From positions 124,001 through 188,000 of the forward strand of contig CBFFRP010000217.1 of assembly GCA_965644295.1 (NCBI GenBank): a stretch of 64,000 bases of DNA, given 5' to 3'. Positions 24,101 through 36,100 of this stretch are shown here, in pieces. This DNA is from Paraphysomonas bandaiensis (taxonomy: Eukaryota; Chrysophyceae). The notes under the pieces were generated by a model. The model worked only from the letters and a program-made list of their open reading frames with translations. It had not been told where the DNA came from and did no database searches. The stretch's first letter is position 1. Each line of letters opens with the position of its first letter. The position numbers were made by a program, and so were the translations under genes.

Positions 24101-27100
24101 GGGTTTTCATGCGTCGATAACTGTACTGATATTGTGTTACCTACGGATGAGACGTGCTTGTTTGTGAGTATATTTGATCGCTTTGGAGATGGATGGGGCT
24201 CTGATGTAAACTTACATTACTGGTTGGAAGCGGGAGGAGTGAAATATTATGATAGTTATGCGACGTCTGACTGCGACTGTATCACACGGGTGGCATGTTT
24301 ATCTCCTATAGGATCAGTTGGTGATCAAGCATATTTTTTTTCTGTTAGTAATGATGAAAATGTCCTTCCTGATTTCTTTTGGGAGATTCACTGGACAGTT
24401 CAGGTTGTTGAGAATGGAGTGTTTGGACCTAAGTACTACGGTGGGTACAACACTAGTATGGTATTTGATTATTCATCTGCGGATAATCATTATGAGCTTA
24501 GCACGTATGAGGGCTTATTGACATATCCCGAGAGTTGTAGTGAGTATAACTCGACAACAGACTTCACTTCTTGGTATATTGACAATAGGCGTTACGATGG
24601 CACAGGCAGTGCGTTTAGTGGTCCAGGAGATGCCAGTGCATATTCAGACTCATCATACTTTATCACAAGTGCTCATAATAGCAGCCTTCTTTCCAAATTT
24701 AGTTCTAGTTCTTGTTTTTCTGATGCAGGTTTTTTTGAGTCAGAATGTTTTGCTCCTGGATCATATATTTATCGCATGACTGGTGTATGTGGTATTGGAT
24801 CCGGTAATTTTACGTGGTCATTTTGTGGTCGTACTGGTGGAATTGGAGAGCAATTGAAGTTTGACATTATTGATGGGGAATGTGTTCCAGGAGCTCAAGA
24901 TACTATTGACGACGTCTGCAACCCGAAACCCAGTCTAGAACCGACCTCATTGCCAACTTTTCTCCCAACATTGTTTCCCACACGCAAACCCACCCAGTCT
25001 CCGACTAATAAGCCTAGTTCGATTCCTACACGTGCCCCTACTAGAGTGCCGACCCGTTCTCCTACACGTGCCCCTACTAGAGTGCCGACCCGTTCTCCTA
25101 CACGTGCCCCTACTAGAGTGCCGACCCGTTCTCCTACACGTGCCCCTACTAGAGTGCCGACCCGTTCTCCCACACGCGCCCCTACTGCGACTCCGTCAGT
25201 TTCCCCCACTGTTACACCGACAAGAGTGCCAACAACAATACCTACCGCTAATCCAAGTGTGGCACCAACGTTTACCCCCAGTGTTGAGCCAACGAAGCTG
25301 CCTACGCTTTTTCCGACAGTAACACCGACCGCGACACCCACCATAGAGCCAAGTATGATGCCGACGTGTGCACCGACAGCCAACCCAACACTATGTCCCA
25401 CAGTTGAGCCTGGTTTGCCTACTCCACCACCAACATCGCACCCAACATCTGCTCCAACGTTATTGCCGACGTTAAAACCAAGTTCACAGCCAACTGTATT
25501 TCCTACTTCAATACCATCACTTGACCCCACCGTGAAACCGACTGCATCTCCAACTGTTACACCAACGGCTTCTCCAACAGCTGTACCTTCGAACTCTCCT
25601 ACTGCAGGTCCTACTGTGATTCCAACAGCATCCCCAACTCATGCACCATCGGCTTCTCCAACAGCATCCCCAACAGCTGTACCTTCTAGCTCTCCTACAG
25701 CAGGTCCTACTGTTACTCCCACTGCATCCCCAACTCATGCACCATCGGCTTCTCCAACGGCTTCTCCAACAGCTGTACCTTCGAGCTCTCCTACAGCAGG
25801 TCCTACTGTTACTCCCACTGCATCCCCAACTCATCCACCATCGGCTTCTCCAACGGCATCCCCAACAGCTGTACCTTCGAGCTCTCCTACAGCAGGTCCT
25901 ACTGTTATTCCAACAGCATCCCCAACTCATGCACCATCGGCTTCTCCAACAGCATCCCCAACAGCTGTACCTTCTAGCTCTCCTACAGCAGATCCAACAG
26001 TTGCACCAACCGCATCCCCTACTCATTCACCAACGGCTTCTCCAACAGCTGTACCTTCGAGCTCTCCTACAGCAGGTCCTACTGTTACTCCCACTGCATC
26101 CCCAACTCATGCACCAACGGCTTCTCCAACAGTATCCCCAACAGCTGTACCTTCGAGCTCTCCTACAGCAGGTCCTACTGTTACTCCCACTGCATCCCCA
26201 ACTCATGCACCAACGGCTATTCCAACAGCATCTCCAACAGCTGTTCCAACAATACACCCTACAGCCGCCCCATCTTCGTCTCCTTCAGTGACCCCAACTT
26301 ATTTACCTACTTCAGACAATGGGTTTTCATGCGTCGATAACTGTACTGATATTGTGTTACCTACGGATGAGACGTGCTTGTTTGTGAGTATATTTGATCG
26401 CTTTGGAGATGGATGGGGCTCTGATGTAAACTTACATTACTGGTTGGAAGCGGGAGGAGTGAAATATTATGATAGTTATGCGACGTCTGACTGCGACTGT
26501 ATCACACGGGTGGCATGTTTATCTCCTATAGGATCAGTTGGTGATCAAGCATATTTTTTTTCTGTTAGTAATGATGAAAATGTCCTTCCTGATTTCTTTT
26601 GGGAGATTCACTGGACAGTTCAGGTTGTTGAGAATGGAGTGTTTGGACCTAAGTACTACGGTGGGTACAACACTAGTATGGTATTTGATTATTCATCTGC
26701 GGATAATCATTATGAGCTTAGCACGTATGAGGGCTTATTGACATATCCCGAGAGTTGTAGTGAGTATAACTCGACAACAGACTTCACTTCTTGGTATATT
26801 GACAATAGGCGTTACGATGGCACAGGCAGTGCGTTTAGTGGTCCAGGAGATGCCAGTGCATATTCAGACTCATCATACTTTATCACAAGTGCTGATAACA
26901 AGAATGATTTATTTACATTTAGTTCAACATATTGTCACGCGAGCTGGAAGAATACGGATACTGAGTGTTTTGAATCTGGTCACTATATATTCCGCTCAAC
27001 GGGGTTTTGTGACGAAAACTCTGACAATTTCACGTGGTCATTTTGTGGCGAATCTGGTGGCTCTCAGGAGCAGTTTGAATTCGAGATAGTTGGTGGGGAA

Positions 27101-30100
27101 TGTATCGCTGGAGCGAAGACCTCTCTTGTAGATGTGTGCCTCTCACTGCCTACATTAACTCCAACTCCAAAACCAACTGTTTCACCAACTCTGTCGCCAA
27201 CATTCTCACCGACGGCACTTCCAACGTCATCTCCAACTTTCACTCCCACTATATCACCAACTGAGTCTCCGAGTTTCGTACCGTCGTCGGTACCTTCATC
27301 GTTTCCATCAGAAAGCAACACTCTCGAATGTGTTGATAATTGTACCGATATTATGGTATCACCGACTGATACTTGCTTGTATGTGACACTGATTGATCGC
27401 TTTGGTGATGGTTGGGGCTCGGATGTTGATTTCGAGCATTGGGTGGTAGCTGCTGGTGTTGAGTATACCCCATTAAGCGCCACGGTGGATTGTGATTGTA
27501 CAGTAATTGGTGGCTGTTTGTCTCCCTTAATGGCACTGGGGGATCAGTCGCAATATCTGTCCGTGAGGAGTGATGACAATAGTCTTCCTGATTTCTTTTG
27601 GGAGATTCACTGGACAGTTCAGGTTGTTGAGAATGGAGTGTTTGGACCTAAGTACTACGGTGGGTACAACACTAGTATGGTATTTGATTATTCATCTGCG
27701 GATAATCATTATGAGCTTAGCACGTATGAGGGCTTATTGACATATCCCGAGAGTTGTAGTGAGTATAACTCGACAACAGACTTCACTTCTTGGTATATTG
27801 ACAATAGGCGTTACGATGGCACAGGCAGTGCGTTTAGTGGTCCAGGAGATGCCAGTGCATATTCAGACTCATCATACTTTATCACAAGTGCTGATAACAA
27901 GAATGATTTATTTACATTTAGTTCAACATATTGTCACGCGAGCTGGAAGAATACGGATACTGAGTGTTTTGAATCTGGTCACTATATATTCCGCTCAACG
28001 GGGTTTTGTGACGAAAACTCTGACAATTTCACGTGGTCATTTTGTGGCGAATCTGGTGGCTCTCAGGAACAGTTTGAATTCGAGATAGTTGGTGGGGAAT
28101 GTATCGCTGGAGCGAAGATCTCTCTTGTAGATGTGTGCCTCTCACTGCCTACATTAACTCCAACTCCAAAACCAACTGTTTCACCAACTCTGTCGCCAAC
28201 ATTCTCACCGACGGCACTTCCAACGTCATCTCCAACTTTCACTCCCACTATATCACCAACTGAGTCTCCGAGTTTCGTACCGTCGTCGGTACCTTCATCG
28301 TTTCCATCAGAAAGCAACACTCTCGAATGTGTTGATAATTGTACCGATATTATGGTATCACCGACTGATACTTGCTTGTATGTGACACTGATTGATCGCT
28401 TTGGTGATGGTTGGGGCTCGGATGTTGATTTCGAGCATTGGGTGGTAGCTGCTGGTGTTGAGTATACCCCATTAAGCGCCACGGTGGATTGTGATTGTAC
28501 AGTAATTGGTGGCTGTTTGTCTCCCTTAATGGCACTGGGGGATCAGTCGCAATATCTGTCCGTGAGGAGTGATGACAATAGTCTTCCTGATTTCTTTTGG
28601 GAGATTCACTGGACAGTTCAGGTTGTTGAGAATGGAGTGTTTGGACCTAAGTACTACGGTGGGTACAACACTAGTATGGTATTTGATTATTCATCTGCGG
28701 ATAATCATTATGAGCTTAGCACGTATGAGGGCTTATTGACATATCCCGAGAGTTGTAGTGAGTATAACTCGACAACAGACTTCACTTCTTGGTATATTGA
28801 CAATAGGCGTTACGATGGCACAGGCAGTGCGTTTAGTGGTCCAGGAGATGCCAGTGCATATTCAGACTCATCATACTTTATCACAAGTGCTGATAACAAG
28901 AATGATTTATTTACATTTAGTTCAACATATTGTCACGCGAGCTGGAAGAATACGGATACTGAGTGTTTTGAATCTGGTCACTATATATTCCGCTCAACGG
29001 GGTTTTGTGACGAAAACTCTGACAATTTCACGTGGTCATTTTGTGGCGAATCTGGTGGCTCTCAGGAACAGTTTGAATTCGAGATAGTTGGTGGGGAATG
29101 TATCGCTGGAGCGAAGATCTCTCTTGTAGATGTGTGCCTCTCACTGCCTACATTAACTCCAACTCCAAAACCAACTGTTTCACCAACTCTGTCGCCAACA
29201 TTCTCACCGACGGCACTTCCAACGTCATCTCCAACTTTCACTCCCACTATATCACCAACTGAGTCTCCGAGTTTCGTACCGTCGTCGGTACCTTCATCGT
29301 TTCCATCAGAAAGCAACACTCTCGAATGTGTTGATAATTGTACCGATATTATGGTATCACCGACTGATACTTGCTTGTATGTGACACTGATTGATCGCTT
29401 TGGTGATGGTTGGGGCTCGGATGTTGATTTCGAGCATTGGGTGGTAGCTGCTGGTGTTGAGTATACCCCATTAAGCGCCACGGTGGATTGTGATTGTACA
29501 GTAATTGGTGGCTGTTTGTCTCCCTTAATGACACTGGGGGATCAGTCGCAATATCTGTCCGTGAGGAGTGATGACAATAGTCTTCCTGATTTCTTTTGGG
29601 AGATTCACTGGACAGTTCAGGTTGTTGAGAATGGAGTGTTTGGACCTAAGTACTACGGTGGGTACAACACTAGTATGGTATTTGATTATTCATCTGCGGA
29701 TAATCATTATGAGCTTAGCACGTATGAGGGCTTATTGACATATCCCGAGAGTTGTAGTGAGTATAACTCGACAACAGACTTCACTTCTTGGTATATTGAC
29801 AATAGGCGTTACGATGGCACAGGCAGTGCGTTTAGTGGTCCAGGAGATGCCAGTGCATATTCAGACTCATCATACTTTATCACAAGTGCTGATAACAAGA
29901 ATGATTTATTTACATTTAGTTCAACATATTGTCACGCGAGCTGGAAGAATACGGATACTGAGTGTTTTGAATCTGGTCACTATATATTCCGCTCAACGGG
30001 GTTTTGTGACGAAAACTCTGACAATTTCACGTGGTCATTTTGTGGCGAATCTGGTGGCTCTCAGGAGCAGTTTGAATTCGAGATAGTTGGTGGGGAATGT

Positions 30101-33100
30101 ATCGCTGGAGCGAAGACCTCTCTTGTAGATGTGTGCCTCTCACTGCCTACATTAACTCCAACTCCAAAACCAACTGTTTCACCAACTCTGTCGCCAACAT
30201 TCTCACCGACGGCACTTCCAACGTCATCTCCAACTTTCACTCCCACTATATCACCAACTGAGTCTCCGAGTTTCGTACCGTCGTCGGTACCTTCATCGTT
30301 TCCATCAGAAAGCAACACTCTCGAATGTGTTGATAATTGTACCGATATTATGGTATCACCGACTGATACTTGCTTGTATGTGACACTGATTGATCGCTTT
30401 GGTGATGGTTGGGGCTCGGATGTTGATTTCGAGCATTGGGTGGTAGCTGCTGGTGTTGAGTATACCCCATTAAGCGCCACGGTGGATTGTGATTGTACAG
30501 TAATTGGCGGCTGTTTGTCTCCCTTAATGGCACTGGGGGATCAGTCGCAATATCTGTCCGTGAGGAGTGATGACAATAGTCTTCCTGATTTCTTTTGGGA
30601 GATTCACTGGACAGTTCAGGTTGTTGAGAATGGAGTGTTTGGACCTAAGTACTACGGTGGGTACAACACTAGTATGGTATTTGATTATTCATCTGCGGAT
30701 AATCATTATGAGCTTAGCACGTATGAGGGCTTATTGACATATCCCGAGAGTTGTAGTGAGTATAACTCGACAACAGACTTCACTTCTTGGTATATTGACA
30801 ATAGGCGTTACGATGGCACAGGCAGTGCGTTTAGTGGTCCAGGAGATGCCAGTGCATATTCAGACTCATCATACTTTATCACAAGTGCTGATAACAAGAA
30901 TGATTTATTTAGTTCAACATATTGTCACGCGAGCTGGAAGAATACGGATACTGAGTGTTTTGAATCTGGTCACTATATATTCCGCTCAACGGGGTTTTGT
31001 GACGAAAACTCTGACAATTTCACGTGGTCATTTTGTGGCGAATCTGGTGGCTCTCAGGAACAGTTTGAATTCGAGATAATTGGTGGGGAATGTATCGCTG
31101 GAGCGAAGACCTCTCTTGTAGATGTGTGCCTCTCACTGCCTACATTAACTCCAACTCCAAAACCAACTGTTTCACCAACTCTGTCGCCAACATTCTCACC
31201 GACGGCACTTCCAACGTCATCTCCAACTTTCACTCCCACTATATCACCAACTGAGTCTCCGAGTTTCGTACCGTCGTCGGTACCTTCATCGTTTCCATCA
31301 GAAAGCAACACTCTCGAATGTGTTGATAATTGTACCGATATTATGGTATCACCGACTGATACTTGCTTGTATGTGACACTGATTGATCGCTTTGGTGATG
31401 GTTGGGGCTCGGATGTTGATTTCGAGCATTGGGTGGTAGCTGCTGGTGTTGAGTATACCCCATTAAGCGCCACGGTGGATTGTGATTGTACAGTAATTGG
31501 TGGCTGTTTGTCTCCCTTAATGGCACTGGGGGATCAGTCGCAATATCTGTCCGTGAGGAGTGATGACAATAGTCTTCCTGATTTCTTTTGGGAGATTCAC
31601 TGGACAGTTCAGGTTGTTGAGAATGGAGTGTTTGGACCTAAGTACTACGGTGGGTACAACACTAGTATGGTATTTGATTATTCATCTGCGGATAATCATT
31701 ATGAGCTTAGCACGTATGAGGGCTTATTGACATATCCCGAGAGTTGTAGTGAGTATAACTCGACAACAGACTTCACTTCTTGGTATATTGACAATAGGCG
31801 TTACGATGGCACAGGCAGTGCGTTTAGTGGTCCAGGAGATGCCAGTGCATATTCAGACTCATCATACTTTATCACAAGTGCTGATAACAAGAATGATTTA
31901 TTTACATTTAGTTCAACATATTGTCACGCGAGCTGGAAGTATTCGGAGACTGAGTGTTTTGAATCTGGTCACTATATATTCCGCTCAACGGGGTTTTGTG
32001 ACGAAAACTCTGACAATTTCACGTGGTCATTTTGTGGCGAATCTGGTGGCTCTCAGGAGCAGTTTGAATTCGAGATAGTTGGTGGGGAATGTATCGCTGG
32101 AGCGAAGACAACTGTGGTCCATTTTTGTCCAGAAAGTCCCACTTCATTGCCATCGGTATCTCCAACTTTTAGTCCTACTATTACGTCGTCTCCTACTGTG
32201 GTACCAACTTATTTCATCAGTGTTAATGAAACTGGAGCTGCATTATGTGATATGTCGGCTTCGTTTCGGCTGTATGAATTAGCGGAAAATGGCTGGCAAT
32301 GTGATGAATCGAATCAGCCGATAACAACGAACGACGTTCATGTTTGTGATGATAACTGGAGCGGGTTGGTATGTGACAGTGACAATGAGGTTGTATCCGT
32401 GAGTTTTGCTGGTATGGGGTTGACCGGTACCTTGCCCAGTAGTATTGGGAATTTGAAAGGAATGACGGCTTTAGATTTTTCTGGTAATAATCTCAGTGGT
32501 CCTATACCAGCAAGTTTTTCGAAACTTAGAAATCTGCGCAGCTTAAACCTGGCTGGTAATAATTTTGGGTCTTCAGGTCGAAGAAGGTGGTTGAGTAGCT
32601 CGATGGATGTAGAACTTGCTGTTCGAAGACTTCAAATTGACTACATCGACCCTGCTTTTTCAATATTTTCGAGAATGACATCGTTGACCTACCTTGATAT
32701 AAGCGAAAATGGATACAGGGGCCAGATCCCGGAGTCTATGTGCAATCTTAAAAAGCTATCAACATTCATCACAATATCGGAATCTCCCGCTCCCGGTAGA
32801 GCTAACGATTTTGATTGCGTTGCTCAGTGTTTGGTTTCTAATCCCAAGTTGAATCTGGTGATAGAGGAAGATATAGCGATATGTCCTCCTCCACCAACTG
32901 CATATCCAACAATATCCCCAACTGTAGAAGGTGCTACTAATTCTCCCACGACTGCACCAACAGTTTCCCCGACAGTTGTGCCAACATTGTTCCCAACGAC
33001 AGTTCCAACTGTAGAAGGTGCTACTAATTCTCCCACGACTGCACCAACAGTTTCCCCGACAGTTGTACCAACATTGTTCCCAACGACAGTTCCAACTGTA

Positions 33101-36100
33101 GAAGGTGCCACTAATTCTCCCACGACTGTACCAACAGTTTCCCCGACAGTTGTGCCAACATTGTTCCCAACAACAGTTCCAACTGTTGAAGGTGCTACTA
33201 ATTCTCCCACGACTGTACCAACAGTTTCCCCGACAGTTGTGCCCACATTGTTCCCAACGACAGTTCCAACTGTTGAAGGTGCTACTAATTCTCCCACGAC
33301 TTCACCAACAGTTTCCCCGACAGTTGTGCCCACATTGTTCCCAACGACAGTTCCAACTGTTGAAGGTGCTACTAATTCTCCCACGACTTCACCTACAGTT
33401 TCCCCGACAGTTGTGCCGACATTGTTCCCAACGACAGTTCCAACTGTAGAAGGTGCCACTAATTCTCCCACGACTGTACCAACAGTTTCCCCGACAGTTG
33501 TGCCAACATTGTTCCCAACAACAGTTCCAACTGTTGAAGGTGCTACTAATTCTCCCACGACTGTACCAACAGTTTCCCCGACAGTTGTGCCCACATTGCT
33601 CCCAACAACAGTTCCAACTGTCGAAGGTGCTACTAATTCTCCCACGACTTCACCAACAGTTTCCCCGACAGTTGTGCCAACATTGTTCCCAACAACAGTT
33701 CCAACTGTAGAAGGTGCCACTAATTCTCCCACGACTGTACCAACAGTTTCCCCGACAGTTGTGCCAACATTGTTCCCAACAACAGTTCCAACTGTAGAAG
33801 GTGCCACTAATTCTCCCACTGCTGCACCAACAGTTTCCCCGACAGTTGTGCCCACATTGCTCCCAACAACAGTTCCAACTGTAGAAGGTGCTACTAATTC
33901 TCCCACGACTTCACCAACAGTTTCCCCGACAGTTGTGCCAACATTGTTCCCAACAACAGTTCCAACTGTAGAAGGTGCTACTAATTCTCCCACGACTTCA
34001 CCAACAGTTTCCCCGACAGTTGTGCCGACATTGTTCCCAACAACAGTTCCAACTGTAGAAGGTGCTACTAATTCTCCCACGACTGTACCAACAGTTTCCC
34101 CGACAGTTGTACCAACATTGTTCCCAACGACAGTTCCAACTGTAGAAGGTGCCACTAATTCTCCCACGACTGCACCAACAGTTTCCCCGACAGTTGTGCC
34201 GACATTGTTCCCAACAACAGTTCCAACTGTAGAAGGTGCCACTAATTCTCCCACTGCTGCACCAACAGTTTCCCCGACTGTGGTGGGAGCCACTCTTTCT
34301 CCTACAGTAGTGCCGTCATATTCTCCTTCATGGAATCCCACTATAGTTCCATCACATAAGCCGACAGAAGTACCCACAGTTTCTCCTACTTTACCTGGCG
34401 AAACTAATCAACCCTCGTGTGCTCCTTCTCTCGCTCCTACATTTGAGGGTGCCACAAATACACCTACTCGTATCGCAAACGCTGCTGATATTGCTTTGTG
34501 CAGCTTAATATCTTCCACTAACATTCCTAGTTTGGTTGAAGATGGTGTATTGTCCGGCTGGAAGTGTGGGGATAATTTTGTACCTGAATCACCTAGTGGT
34601 TCTGCGGCTGCGTACTGTGACGATGGGTGGACAGGCGTTACATGCATTGACAACGTAATCGATGCGATAGATTTAAGTGGCTTCGGGATAGTTGGAAGCG
34701 TTCCATTCACGGTTGGAAACTTAGTCTCTCTTCGGTCACTAGATATGTCTGCGAATGAATTCATTGGCCCGTTGCCAACGTCATTGTCGAGATTAGTAAA
34801 TTTGGAATCATTGGATGTGCATGACAATTTCCTAGGGTCTGCATCGATATCATCAGATGGCGATGTAGCTAGGTCCCGTCGACTGCAAAACATTGACGAC
34901 AGTCTTCATATCTTTGGAAATATGGAGTCCCTTTCGTACTTGGACATAAGTGGAAATGGCTTCCAGGGTGAAATTCCAGGTTCTCTTTGTGCCGCCCCCC
35001 TACGTACTTTGAGAGTGAAAGAATTAGAATCTACATCGTATCCTCGAAATGAATTTACATGTATTTCTTCTTGTCTTCTGGCTAACCCGAATCTTATTTT
35101 GGTGATACCATCAAATATACAGGAATGCGTTACTACTGAACCCACTAGTTCTCCAACCAACCCTGCTGCTGGCGCGTTGACTAACTCCGAAGCCTCTCCC
35201 CAGAGCACAACTTCCGTCATTGGGTATGCTGTGGGCGGTTTTGTATTCATTGGATTGGTGATAGTTCTGTGCTTGTTTTTCCGCAAACGCGTGAAAGAGC
35301 AACAAGACCTGAAAGAAGAGGCTTTTAGCAATTGGCAAGAAAAAGAAAAAACTCGGCTTGATATTCATGAGCTGCAGAGTGCATCAAGCTCCAACAATAC
35401 ATCAGACTCGAATAACTCTATATCTTATTCATCTCACTCATCATATTCTGGATCTGGTTCATCCACTGGGTCGGGTTCTCGTGCCTCTGGATCGACAGGA
35501 ATGAAGAAGATGGTTGGTAATGGGTTAGAACTGCGCACTCAGAATAGTGCAGACCTCAGTTTCCCACTTGTAGTTGATTTAGATACCAGTGATGGAGAGA
35601 ATGATAAATTTACGGTGGAGCACAGCGACGATTTGTATGACGATGGTAGCTCGTATGTCACTGGCTCGACGGAGACATCATCCGTATATACTCGCAGCTT
35701 GGACTCCCAGACAAGTCGCACGACCAGTACTCGCAGTAACAGGTCCTGGACTAGTGGGTCGCTTGGACAGAGTGACTCCCGTAGTATTACCAGTGGAACG
35801 TCCTACTCTGGCAGCTCAGTTAGTGGTTCCTCTTTTACGGGCAGTACATGGAGTCGGAGTACTGGTACATGGAGTACTCGGAGCGGCATGAGTCGTAGCA
35901 CAATGAGCCGGAGCTCGGGATTCTTTTCCAGTGGTGTTGATAGTCACATTCCTCCTATCCGTGAGGAGAGGGAGGAAAGTAGTTACACTAATAGTCACAG
36001 CGACACGGAGAGAGGAGACTCCATTACCACTAGTACTTATCCGGAGGACTATGTTGAATATGGTAGGGATGTCTATCACGATGATTCCAGCCTCCGCTTT

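Noticed and set aside
32824-34377. Long minus-strand open frame of Gly-Val-rich repeats (VGNNVGTTVGETVG)
   Set aside because: It is the complement of the 87-bp coding repeat of the giant gene. A repeat unit divisible by three without stops keeps other frames open by chance. Similar minus-strand frames at 22120-25530 and 27064-31473 were rejected for the same reason.
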